From an uncultured Verrucomicrobiales bacterium (GTDB lineage: Bacteria > Verrucomicrobiota > Verrucomicrobiia > Limisphaerales > Palsa-1400), in the NCBI GenBank assembly GCA_903927905.1, contig CAIYOY010000249.1:1-38103 (forward strand): DNA of 38,103 nucleotides, written 5' to 3'. Below are positions 23,487-33,900 of this stretch, piece by piece; within the stretch, counting starts at the first letter, position 1, and every line of letters begins with the position of its first letter. Position numbers and translations under genes: made by a program. Below the pieces are notes generated by a model. The model was not told where the DNA came from and ran no database searches. It worked only from the letters and a program-made list of their open reading frames with translations.

Positions 23487-26400
23487 TCAAGGCAACTGGC
23501 GCAAGCGATAGAAGCGCCGTTTTTGACTGTTGACCGGATCGGTGTCCGTGAAGGAAGTCGAATTGGCGGTCGCCGTGATGTTGGTCAAGTTGAACCAGTC
23601 GGGCAGGTTGGTGGTAATGTCCAGGGCGTAGATCTTGCCCGGGGTCGAGTCCCACGTCAGTGTCACGTTACCCGAGGGTGACGCAGGAGCAAAAAACCCG
23701 GAGAAGGCCGGGAAATTGGTGGTGCCGGCGGGCAGATTGGTCTTGGCCACGATGTCATAGGCAAGGGTGACATTGGTATTGTTTGGAACGGCGAGGTACC
23801 AGGTGCCATTAAGATTGGGGTAGGCGCTGTTGGTGGCGAAATCTATCCGTTCGCTGGCGGTGCCGGGGCTGAAATTGCCCCGGTCCGATTGCTGCGGAGT
23901 GGGCAAGCTATTAAGCCGGACAATCAAATCCACATTGCCGACGCCAGAAAGATTGGTCACATCAAATAGATTGGTCACATCAAATTCCACGCTGGGCGGA
24001 GAATTGGTGATGAAGAACGAATAAAAATTGGTCGAGAAACCGGGCGGCGCGAGATTGGTGTAAGGAATGTTGTTGGTCAGGGGAATGATGGTGATGGTGT
24101 TGGTCAGAACATAGGTCGCCCGAACCGTATAATTGACATTGGTGCCGGCGGCATTATAGACCGCCAGATACCAGCGGCCCGGAGTCAAAGCCTGCGGCAC
24201 GGAATTGGTGCTGACCACGATGGCTTCGTCGTTCGACCCGGAATTGGCGCTGTCATAATCATAGCTCAGGATATTGGGCAGCGGGGCCGCATGACGCGCC
24301 AGCAGATCCACATTCGTGCTTGGGTTCAGGACCTCAAACATCGCCACCGCCGCGTTGGTCGGGACATCAAAGTAATAATACTGGTAGGCCGTCGCGGTCG
24401 CGATGTTGGTGGAGTAGCCAATGGCGTTGGTCAAGCCCAGCGCGTTGATATTGGTGGTCGCATCAAAGTCCACCTCGATCGTAAAGGTGGAAATCGCGGC
24501 GGCGGTGTTCTGGACGCCAAGGAAATAACGCTGGCCCGGCAGGAACGTGGGCTGCGGGGTATTGATGACGAGCAGATTGGTGTTGCCCGCCGTGCCGACT
24601 GCTGTCAACAACGTGTAATCCCCCGGCAGAACGCCGGTGGGCAGTTGGGTCTGGTTGAAGAGCAGATTCAACGGGCCGCCCGAGAGGGTGCGGAGAATAT
24701 TGGTGGCATGTGTGGCCAGGGCGGGCGCATCCACCGCGAACCAAGTGATGTCATTGGCCGCCACGTTGTTGCTGGCGGGGATGCCGTTGGTCAGGACGAT
24801 GAGGTTGACGTTGGTGGAGGAGAAAGTGAGGTGCAGGTCCCAACTGATGAGATTGGCGTTGGTGGCGAAGCCAGCGCGGGTGTCCCAGAGCTGGAGCGTC
24901 CAGTTGCCGTAACCGTTTTCGCCGATGAAGGTGTTGAGGGATTCTTCCGGGTAGAAATAGTTGTTGTAATTGGTCACGGGCAGCGCATCCAAGCTGACAT
25001 TATCCAGCAAAACGCCCAGGGGATTGCCCTGGATGTTAACCGTGGTGAAGTTGCTGACGGCAGTAAAGACATAGGTATTGGTGAACCACGGACCAGACGC
25101 TCCGGCGACGATGGTGTTGGTCAGGTTGGTGGTCGTATTGTTGATGGTGACCTGGAAGTTGGGCAGGATGGAAGCAGGGGTGACTTTGCCGACGCTGCCC
25201 GCTTGATAAATCCCTTGGACTTCAGCCAAGGATAAAGCGCGATTGTAAATCGTGATTTCGTCCGCATTACCGCTATAAGGTTGGGTGATATCAGAACCCT
25301 GGCAGACGCTTTGCCCCATCCTTACAGGCACATTATTGGCGATATTTATCAGAGTGGAGGAAGACCGGTTCGTGTCCAGAACGCCATCAACGTAGAACGA
25401 ATAACTGACGCCATTTCGCACCAGCGCGATGTGATGCCAGATGCCGTCGTTGAGTTTCTTATTGCCGCTGAAAACGCAGTTGTCAACGTTGCCATTTGCA
25501 TAAACTTCGAACGTAATGGTCCCGGCGGGCCGGGGCGCATTTCCCCCGACCCTCAGTTCAAAGCTGGTGATTCCCGCGTCGCAGACTGTCCGCTTCTCCA
25601 GGAAAGCTTCCGTCTGCTGTTGTGAGGCAGTCTTTAGCCAGCCTTCGATGGTGAAATCATTCGTCCCAAAATTTCCCGTGTTGGTGTTATTGAGCGTGAA
25701 TACACTGCTGGCGCCGTTGAACCGGAAACCTTTTTGCACTTCGCCATCAAGATAAACCAACCCGCCGGAAGTGGTGCCGTTGGCGCCGTTGATAATATCA
25801 ACGCCATTCCCGTTCGCCGTCCACCAATTGGTGATCCCGGACCCGCGATAAACCTCCGTCACACGGTAGGAACGGCCCGGAGTGGTGGACAAGGTCTTGG
25901 CGATGGTGGCATCGGCCAGGGCCAGAAAATTACTGCCGCCCGCCGCCAGCGCGCTGTCGGTCACGACACTGACCTGATTGGTCGTGACCAGCCAACCAGC
26001 CACCGTCATGCCGTTGGTATAGAGGCCAGCACCGTTGGTTTCGAAGGTGGAAGTTAAGATATTGCTAAGACCGAGTGTGTTGCTCGAAGCGTAAGGCGGC
26101 ACGGCGAATTTGATGAGTTGACTGGCCAGATTGGTGTCCTCGGTGAAGGTGGTATAAACAAGGTTGCTGCCGTAACCCCACCCGAGGTTGGTGGCCGCCA
26201 AACCGCCGCGATCTTCAAAGAGCAGCACGCTGGTTCCCTGCGGACTTAGCAGGCGCAACGCCATGTCCGATGCGCGCGGATGATCCAGCCGCACGCCGAC
26301 CTGAACGGAAACAATCGGCGCATGGTTCGTGACGAAAATGGACGAAGTGGTCAGGGCATCGTCCAACAGGGCGGTGGTGTTGGTATTGTAATAGTCCTGA

Positions 26401-29400
26401 GTCAGGTCGGGCGTGAAGCTCTCCTGGAAGGCGATATGCACGTTCAGCGTCACCGGGCCGCTGCAACTGTTTTGGATGTCATAGTACCAAAAGCCGGGAG
26501 TGAGCGGCGGCACGTTATTGGTGCCGATACTCAAGAAACCGCCGGGCGGCGAGATGCCGTTGGTCGTGTAAATGTCCCAAGTCGCGGGATTGTTCGGATC
26601 GGGGAAATCTCCTTTGCGCAGATAAATATTAACCGGGCTGGTGCCGCTGACGTAGGTCAGGGTGATGGTCATATTGGTGGCGTCATCGGGCACATCCACG
26701 TAATCAAAGAAACTGCCGCAAGCGGCGAGGGTCACTTGAAAGTCATTATTGGTCGGTTGCGGAGAAACGGTCACGGAGAAATCATCAATCTCGCCGGTAT
26801 GAGCCAAAGCATTGTCAATCATGGTCAACCGCCAGACCCCATTACCTTGCGCCTTGGCATAATCCCGCAAGCTGCCCGGGCCGTCGGGGTGAACCGAGAC
26901 AATGGCCGGGTCTTCGGGCAAATCGTCATAGATGATATCCGAGCCGCTCCATGGATAGGAATGTTCATTCAAAACAACGTTGATATCGCCATGGTTCAAA
27001 ACGCCAACCAAATCACCGCTCAAGCCGTGTGCCACCAAATCGTTCACCACCACTTTTCTAATTTTGACAGGCTTTGGAATCAGCACAAAAAGATTGGTGC
27101 CCTGCGGATTGTCTGGCGTGCCGTCCGGAAGCTGGATGCCGAGCGGAAAGCCCGTGGCCGTCGTGCTGCCATCCGGATTCTGGCTGCTGAACGCATTGGT
27201 GGTGGCAATGCCGAAGAAGCCAAATTCCGCCGCTTGCTGGTCTTCTGATTTAACTCCCACGTAATAAATCTCCCCGGCGAACGAGTTCGTATAGAAGATG
27301 GCTTCGGTCCCGCCCCGGTTGGTGGATTTGTCGGCGGCGGCAATGACCGCCGAGTTGAGGTTCAGCAGATCGGAATTGGTGGAACAATACAGGTCAATGT
27401 CGGCCTCGGTCGTGCGCGGGCGGGAAAGGTTCGGAGGCAAGAAGGTGATAAAGGCCACGTTGGTCGCGTTGGGGACTGTATTGGTGAAGATGAAGAAATG
27501 CCATTGTTCCACGTTGCCATTGGTCGTGGTCAAGAGCGGGTTGTTGGCGCCGACCCGCTGATTAAGCAAAGCCACCCCGTTGTCCACCACCGTGATCCGG
27601 GGTGTCAAGTCAGTGGGAGGTGAGGTAAAAGCGCTGACGGAAAAAGGCGAGGCCGAAGTGGTATCATCACTCGAAATCACCAGGGCATAATCCTGAGCAA
27701 TGCCATTGGTCACTGCCGTAATGGCATTCACGTTAACGCGTTTGGCCCGGACGGTGACAGAGTAACTGGGGCTGAGGCCGACATACCGGGAGTCGAGATA
27801 GACATTTTCGACATTGTTGACCACATCGCTGGGCGCTATATTGGTGTCGCCGGTGGTAAAGACATTGCCCGCGTCAAAGTTGTTGCCGATATACACATCG
27901 CCAGTGGTGAGGTTGGTGACGATCAAATCCAAGTCATTGACCAGTTTCAAACTGGCGGCTGGATTGCCCGGAGGATCGGTCCAGACCAGAGTGATGCGCA
28001 TGGGGGAATTGGTGGAAGTAACCGTGATGTTGCGGGTCTGGCTCTGGCCGGTGGTCATGGCGTTGGTCGGATCCTGATCAAAAAACTGCAAGGAACCGCC
28101 TGTCGGAGAGGTCATATTAGCCGGGAGCGAGTTTTTGACATTGACCAGACCCCAACCTTGATCATTGGCCGAACCGCGAGCCACCTGAAAATCATAATCT
28201 CGGGAAGATGACCGCGAGCCATTGATCAGCATGGCTTTCATGAGCGCGGGACTGTGGTTGGTCAAACCCAGGGTTTTTTCAAGCCGTTCCTGCATCAGCG
28301 CCAGCACCCCAGAAACCGCCGGGGCCGCCATGCTCGTCCCTGACTCGTAACGATAATACGGTTTCAATGTGCTGTTCATGTTGCTCAACACCTGGAAGTA
28401 ATCACCCAGGCTGTTGGTTTCGAGGATGAACGTCTGGATGTCGTAGGCCAGAGGTTGATTGGAACCGGGATTGACGATGCCATAATACCAGGTGCCCGCT
28501 GTCAAGTTATTGGTATAAAAGATCAGGTTGTCACCCCGAACCGTGCTGGGCGGGGAGGTCGGGTCCAATAAAATCGGGATGTTGGTGGGAAACGGAACGG
28601 GAGATTGCAAGTTGGGAATCACGTCAATGATTATGGCCACCGCATTACTGGGAATGATGATCGTGTAATCGTTAGTCGCGCCCGGCAACACGCTTTGACC
28701 GGGAAAGGAATTGAAGGCATAGAATTCTTCAACCGTCGGGTCCACAAAATTGGTGGCCCGGGTGGAAATAATAAAAACCCCGGGGGCCACGACATCGGGC
28801 TTAAAGCGGCCAAAATCCCCTTCTGTGCCAATGCCCACATTCCCCCGGCTGGAAAATCCGGCCACTTCCGTGCTGCTATCCGTGATGCCCGCAAAAATCG
28901 CATTCGTGGTCTGCCCGTCAAACGATACTTCATTGGTGATTTTGCGCAGACTTTCAATCGCGCCCACCGTAATCACGTTCTTGGCTGAAGCCGGAGAGCC
29001 GATCGTGTCGGATAATCCGCTGGTTCCATCGTCATTCCCGCCTCCGTCGTTGCCTGCGGCAAAAACAAAGAGCATCGGCTGCGAACCCGTCGTATCCGGC
29101 TGGGCGTCGCGCACGGCCGCATCATAACTGGCCGCCGACAAATTGTAACCAAAGCCACCGACGTAACCCCAGCTATTGTTTGAAATAAAGGCATTAGTCT
29201 TGGAGGCGGTTTCCTGCAAGTAACCATCGGAGATCAAGGCCCCGGTCAGCGTGTCAATGGACTGGACAAACAGATTTGCTGCCGACGCTTTGCCGCGAAA
29301 TTGCCCGGTCACCGCCGGAACAATGGAACCGGAAGCCACGGTTACTTTAGTGGAAGCGACCACCGTTGACGACGCCGTGCCATCTCCCGCCACTATCCCC

Positions 29401-30395
29401 GCGACATGCGTGCCGTGACCGTCGTTATCCGTCGTCACGCCGGTCACACGACCGGTTAAATCAGGATGGGTATTATCCACGCCGGTATCGTTGATGTTGA
29501 CCAGGATATTTGCGCCGCTCAAACCCAGCCAATTGGTGGTCACTTGGGTGTCAGCCGATACTTGTAACCGGGCGCGAGTCAAATCGTTCATCAACTTGCG
29601 ACGGCTGGTGGTTTCGATTTCCAACACCGGTTTCAGATTGGCGATGGCTGACAAGGAAGCGCCCGAAGCGCTGGCGATCAACGTCGCGCCAAACGGACTA
29701 CGGTCTTCGCCCAAAATGGTGGCCCCCATCGTTTCCAAAGCCGCCGCCGCCACGAGCTTGTCCTTCTTCGAAACCATGATGCTTAACAGATTGGTCGTGG
29801 TCTGTTGGGCAATGGCCGAGGGCAACAAATCAGGACTCAACTTGAAATACGGCTCATAATTCATGACCAGATATTTTTGGCGCAGAGTTTGCGCGGCATC
29901 CGATGTGGCCGTGACCAGGGCGGTGTCATTCGGGATGTAGGAAACAAAATCCGCCCCGGCGTTGCTTAAATCATGGTAAAAACCCATGTCCAATGGCCGG
30001 TCGGATTTGACCAGATAACTGCCGGGATCGCCTTTGGAACGGAGATTGGCGGGAATATCGAGGCGCATGGGGAGCGCGGTATCAATCAGGGCATTGCGCA
30101 GGAGGATGGCGCGATCCATGCGGGCGAGTTGGCCGACTTTCGCCACCGTGTTGCTCAAGCGATAGGACAATTTGTCTTTAACCGGGACTGCATTGGTGGC
30201 GGGAGACGTGGTTTCGACGCGGGCCAGCAAGGGAGCGCCAGGTTTGACCGGAGCCATGGATTTTTTAACCCGGACCGGCATGGCTGGGGTGGTGGTGCGG
30301 GTGTGGCGCAGGTCTTCGGCATGTCGCCAAGTGAGGGCGGCTGCGGCAAACAGCAGCAGGCTGAGCAGGAACCATGTTCTGGGTCTTAAACGCAT
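23487..30395 (-). CDS. giant secreted subtilisin-like serine protease with P, LamG and PPC-like domains
   Basis: 2302 residues; ATG at 30395 with GAGGTG upstream. An N-terminal signal/anchor (WFLLSLLLFAAAALTW) and a propeptide-like region lead into an S8 catalytic domain of KP-43 type: Asp303 (INDTGVDNTHPDL), His327 (DGHGTHVAG), Asn449 (FAAGNDG) and Ser688 (SGTSMAAPAVSG). About 120 PPC-like residues sit between VVAPG (535-539) and the Ser. Then come a beta-barrel (LVWTDPPGNP), a P domain (about 1105-1212), a second P domain split by a DUF642-like domain that itself contains a LamG domain (about 1521-1738), several PPC-like repeats, and a C-terminal YALDITTNLPDWFNL...RRFYRLRQL module. All catalytic residues are present. 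It is probably exported for degradation or adhesion; the type II-like cassette upstream could serve it. Confidence 0.9.
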   Translation of the reverse strand: MRLRPRTWFLLSLLLFAAAALTWRHAEDLRHTRTTTPAMPVRVKKSMAPVKPGAPLLARVETTSPATNAVPVKDKLSYRLSNTVAKVGQLARMDRAILLRNALIDTALPMRLDIPANLRSKGDPGSYLVKSDRPLDMGFYHDLSNAGADFVSYIPNDTALVTATSDAAQTLRQKYLVMNYEPYFKLSPDLLPSAIAQQTTTNLLSIMVSKKDKLVAAAALETMGATILGEDRSPFGATLIASASGASLSAIANLKPVLEIETTSRRKLMNDLTRARLQVSADTQVTTNWLGLSGANILVNINDTGVDNTHPDLTGRVTGVTTDNDGHGTHVAGIVAGDGTASSTVVASTKVTVASGSIVPAVTGQFRGKASAANLFVQSIDTLTGALISDGYLQETASKTNAFISNNSWGYVGGFGYNLSAASYDAAVRDAQPDTTGSQPMLFVFAAGNDGGGNDDGTSGLSDTIGSPASAKNVITVGAIESLRKITNEVSFDGQTTNAIFAGITDSSTEVAGFSSRGNVGIGTEGDFGRFKPDVVAPGVFIISTRATNFVDPTVEEFYAFNSFPGQSVLPGATNDYTIIIPSNAVAIIIDVIPNLQSPVPFPTNIPILLDPTSPPSTVRGDNLIFYTNNLTAGTWYYGIVNPGSNQPLAYDIQTFILETNSLGDYFQVLSNMNSTLKPYYRYESGTSMAAPAVSGVLALMQERLEKTLGLTNHSPALMKAMLINGSRSSSRDYDFQVARGSANDQGWGLVNVKNSLPANMTSPTGGSLQFFDQDPTNAMTTGQSQTRNITVTSTNSPMRITLVWTDPPGNPAASLKLVNDLDLIVTNLTTGDVYIGNNFDAGNVFTTGDTNIAPSDVVNNVENVYLDSRYVGLSPSYSVTVRAKRVNVNAITAVTNGIAQDYALVISSDDTTSASPFSVSAFTSPPTDLTPRITVVDNGVALLNQRVGANNPLLTTTNGNVEQWHFFIFTNTVPNATNVAFITFLPPNLSRPRTTEADIDLYCSTNSDLLNLNSAVIAAADKSTNRGGTEAIFYTNSFAGEIYYVGVKSEDQQAAEFGFFGIATTNAFSSQNPDGSTTATGFPLGIQLPDGTPDNPQGTNLFVLIPKPVKIRKVVVNDLVAHGLSGDLVGVLNHGDINVVLNEHSYPWSGSDIIYDDLPEDPAIVSVHPDGPGSLRDYAKAQGNGVWRLTMIDNALAHTGEIDDFSVTVSPQPTNNDFQVTLAACGSFFDYVDVPDDATNMTITLTYVSGTSPVNIYLRKGDFPDPNNPATWDIYTTNGISPPGGFLSIGTNNVPPLTPGFWYYDIQNSCSGPVTLNVHIAFQESFTPDLTQDYYNTNTTALLDDALTTSSIFVTNHAPIVSVQVGVRLDHPRASDMALRLLSPQGTSVLLFEDRGGLAATNLGWGYGSNLVYTTFTEDTNLASQLIKFAVPPYASSNTLGLSNILTSTFETNGAGLYTNGMTVAGWLVTTNQVSVVTDSALAAGGSNFLALADATIAKTLSTTPGRSYRVTEVYRGSGITNWWTANGNGVDIINGANGTTSGGLVYLDGEVQKGFRFNGASSVFTLNNTNTGNFGTNDFTIEGWLKTASQQQTEAFLEKRTVCDAGITSFELRVGGNAPRPAGTITFEVYANGNVDNCVFSGNKKLNDGIWHHIALVRNGVSYSFYVDGVLDTNRSSSTLINIANNVPVRMGQSVCQGSDITQPYSGNADEITIYNRALSLAEVQGIYQAGSVGKVTPASILPNFQVTINNTTTNLTNTIVAGASGPWFTNTYVFTAVSNFTTVNIQGNPLGVLLDNVSLDALPVTNYNNYFYPEESLNTFIGENGYGNWTLQLWDTRAGFATNANLISWDLHLTFSSTNVNLIVLTNGIPASNNVAANDITWFAVDAPALATHATNILRTLSGGPLNLLFNQTQLPTGVLPGDYTLLTAVGTAGNTNLLVINTPQPTFLPGQRYFLGVQNTAAAISTFTIEVDFDATTNINALGLTNAIGYSTNIATATAYQYYYFDVPTNAAVAMFEVLNPSTNVDLLARHAAPLPNILSYDYDSANSGSNDEAIVVSTNSVPQALTPGRWYLAVYNAAGTNVNYTVRATYVLTNTITIIPLTNNIPYTNLAPPGFSTNFYSFFITNSPPSVEFDVTNLFDVTNLSGVGNVDLIVRLNSLPTPQQSDRGNFSPGTASERIDFATNSAYPNLNGTWYLAVPNNTNVTLAYDIVAKTNLPAGTTNFPAFSGFFAPASPSGNVTLTWDSTPGKIYALDITTNLPDWFNLTNITATANSTSFTDTDPVNSQKRRFYRLRQLP

Positions 30396-30463
30396 GACAC
30401 ACCTCGTTGGAAACTAACGTTACAAGCTAACCGAAAAAAGGCCGTAAAGCCAGTGGAAAAGGG

Positions 30464-30890
30464 ATTTAACCGCAAAGAACGCAACCAAATAGGAAAGGCA
30501 AAATAATTAAGGGCAAAATGATAAAAAGCAGAACCAGCAAAAATCTTCTCAAAAATGACTGATACAGCGGGATAGCAGCGCAGAGAGCGCAAAGATGGGA
30601 GAATTAACCGCGAAATACGCAAAAAAACTCCGGCTCCCTCTCTTCCCTCGGAGGGAGGAGAGGGTTGGGGAGAGGAGGTTGTGAAACTGAAAAAAGAAGA
30701 CCTCACCTCTCCCCAGCCCTCTCCCCTCCATCCGATGGAGCGGAGAGGGAGAATTAACCGCGAAACATACGAAATACGCGAAAGAATGAGGCTCATACCT
30801 GAGAAGAATTTTCTGCTCTTATCATTTTGCCATAAATCATTTTGCTTTTGAGTTGGCTCTTTGAGTTCTCTGCGTTCTTTGCGGTTAAAT
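30464..30890. repeat. 427-bp MITE-like element with ~90-bp imperfect terminal inverted repeats
   Basis: The left arm (30464-30557) and the inverted right arm (about 30795-30890) share, in the same order: ATTTAACCGCAAAGAACGCA (20 identical bases), GCAAAAT(A/G)ATT, GGCAAAATGATAA, AGCAGAA and TCTTCTCA. The centre holds two TTAACCGCGAAA(TA)C units (30604, 30754) and two palindromic CCCTCTC...GAGAGGG units (30636-30680 and 30700-30750) like those in the element at 9035. No transposase gene is present. A 170-codon open frame through it is repeat-encoded. It lies directly after the K-like gene and before the protease gene, and may also end or attenuate transcription. Confidence 0.65.
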
Positions 30891-30902
30891 AAATTCATGG
30901 CA

Positions 30903-33900
30903 TCAATCTCCGGTCAGGACGTTGAAGTTATCCACCACGACTTTGGGGTGGTTCACATCGCCTTCGACATGGCAGACGGTGCGGGTCATGAACTCACCGG
31001 TGATGGCGTAATTCGTGCAAAGGTTAAAATTCGGGTTGCCCAAGTAAATGTCCTTCGGCTTGAGCGATTGGCCGTACGCGTATATGACGAAACGCGGCTG
31101 GCCCACCTTGAGCAGTGACAGGATTTGTTGTGGAATACGTTCCACCACGTCGTCGGTAAAAGCCGAGGAGGTGTTGGTTGATCCGCCCAGAAACGGTGAA
31201 AAAGAAGTCAAAGCGGGGACCGCAAGTATATCGCCAATGGAATGGAAAACTCCATTGGTTTGGGCCTGACGGACAACATTGATGCCTTTGGCGACGACAT
31301 TATTAGCATTGGTCGTAGTATTTAACAGGGCTGAAACATTGGTTGGATCAAGGGTCACGCTGGCCCCAGCACCATCGGTCAAAACGATGACTCCGCTGAA
31401 CAGGGCGGCCCAAGCAGCGCTATTGGCTTGGTTGATGGAGAGCAAACCCCGGCTCGCATTGTCATTCGGGCTGACCGTGAAAAGGTCCAGCAGCGGCCAA
31501 TCCGAAGTGGGATAAGTGGCCGGGGAAACGACCCACGCATTGGTCCAGGTGATTAAATTAGGATTGGGATCGGCTTTTAAGAAGAACGTTTGCCAGGGCG
31601 TTCCGCGATGCACCCGGCCCAGCCAGCCAATGCTCGGAAACTGATTGGTGGGGAAATTCCAAATATCAGCAAATTTAACTAATGGATCTTTGAAAAGCAT
31701 GTCCTCGGCTTGGACGCTATCTGCGTCAGACGACGAATCCCACGGCTGGTAACGATCATTGATCCGGCCCAGGTTATAATGGTGCGACTGCGCATCGGTC
31801 AACCCCCCGCCGCCGTTGGTGGCAACTTGAACGGAGTTATAAAATTCAACGACATTAGACTGCCCAGACTTGAAAACCTTCGGGTCTGTCAGGTCGTCCA
31901 GTGTATAGTGAACCAACGGATCGTTGACCTGGAAGGATCTTCGCTGGACGAAAGTAACCATGGGCGCAAAGGGCGCATTTCTCACATATGTGGTGTCGTT
32001 GGTCCAAACAGAGTTGGTTAGAAAATTTAAAAAAGTGGTGGTGTCATTTGTCAGACCGGCTCCCGGGGTATTATAGCTGTTCCAATCTTTCGACGAAACC
32101 ATGGCTCGTCCGTCCGCAATATCCATCTGGCTCTGAATGCCGGCTGGAATATTGAGTGCATTCATATTTGTCAACCACACGGTGTTCAGGGCGGTTGGGC
32201 CATTTTGCGAAGAAGTCAGGCCGGAAAAATTATTCGATCTGTTTAATATCTGATCCACATTGATGACGCTGCCCAGGCCATCCAGGTTGACGTAATCAAG
32301 GATTCGGCCCGAGGAGCCGGAGGTCCGATCAATCACCATAAAAACCAGACGGTTGGTGATGTTAATGACCAAGTCCGGGCTGGGGAAACCATTCCCGGTT
32401 TCCCAACTATCGCTGGAGCCGGAAGGGATGAGCCGGAAGTAATTTGGGCCGGCGTCCGGCGTCCGCAAAAAGCGCGACAGGGGCACCACCGTATTGGTGA
32501 TGACAAAGGGCAGATAAAAATTTCCGAACATCGCTTTCGAGGGATTAAACCCCGTCATGATCAGATTCGTCTGGGTGGGAAAGTAGTTGGTCGCGCCGGT
32601 GTTCGTGGTCAGGATGGAAGTGGTCGAATTGGTCAGGATGGTGATCTCCACGATGTTGGTAAAGCGATACTCAACCTGGCGGATAAACGGTTGAGAATAA
32701 GGGTTCCACTGCTCACAACCAAACAAATTGGTGATGCCAATGATGTACATCTCATTGGTCAGATAAGGCAGTGAGTTGCTTTGTCGCAATACTTCTAATT
32801 TCCGGGTCATCTGATAAAGCGTGTTAAAGGAATATTCATTAAAGTTTGGCAGGCCCTTTCGCGCGCCGATGATCCAGGGAATGCCCCAAATATTGTCCTC
32901 CGTTGTGATGCCATTGGTGGTGATGGGTTTATACGGAGTCGAGGGCAGTTTATCCACATCCACCACTTCCACAAAATTGGTGATAAAGACATTGGTCACG
33001 CTGTTGCTTATGGTCTGATAAAACTGCGGACGGAAAACATGCGGGACGATGGAGTTTGAATCATTGATGGCATCGAAGGTGTTGGCCGCGAGCTGCAACA
33101 ACCGGTGGATTTGCGAATTGTAGCGGATGCCGTTGTTGGTCGAGCAATAAATGGGAATGTTGGTCACGCCGAAGGTCGCGTAGTTGACCAGGACCGCGCT
33201 ATTGTTCCCAAAATTTTGGTTGGTAATCGTGAAAATCTGGGAGCGGAGGAGCAGATCGGCGGCGTTGAGAAAGAAATTGGTCGGCGTCCAACGCACCAGA
33301 TTGGTCGGGCTGGCATTAAGGGTATGGGCGATTTCGTTGGTGTTGCTCCAGTTCAGATTGACCTTGGTCCGCAAGATCAGATTCGCCGGGTCTATCACGG
33401 CATTATAATTGGAAGTCAAAATATTGCCGTGCACCACCGTCTGCAAATCGGGCGCGGAATCCGTGCCAAGGGTGGCGAGCAGGCGTTGGAAGGTATAGCG
33501 GTTGTAGGAACTGGGCGTGAGGCCGTTGGTGGCATTGACTGCGTTGATCATTCTGGCGGTCAATGCCGGCGCGCGATTCGGATCAAACATTTCGTCGAGA
33601 AGATTATAATAGGAATTGGGATTATCACTGCCGGACCACGGTTGGTTTTCGGGGTTAAAATAATTTGTGGGCGTGGCGTAATAAAGGTTGCCGCTGGAAT
33701 AGCCGTCGAAGTTGGTGAAAATATTCGTGCCGCCCGCGTTAAAAAAGTTTTGGGCCGAAGCAAGGTTGGCCAGGGAGTTGTTATAACGAAAGCCCAGGAC
33801 GCTGGCGGCGTCATTGGCCGCAAAACTGAAATTGGGGCTGACATGGTAGGCATAGCCGTTAAAGTTGGGCGGATTCCAAAGGTTGGTATTCAAATCCGCC

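Noticed and set aside
22464-23681. 405-codon plus-strand open frame
   Set aside because: Antisense to dus and the end of the protease gene; no motif, and it crosses two real genes.
9035-30890. Clustered palindromic repeats as CRISPR
   Set aside because: The repeats are paired inverted arms or dispersed units without regular spacers, and no cas genes are present.
30386-30898. 170-codon minus-strand open frame
   Set aside because: It is encoded by the 427-bp repeat element (SSPQPSPPSEGREG, FNRKERRELKE are repeat translations) and overlaps the start of the protease gene.
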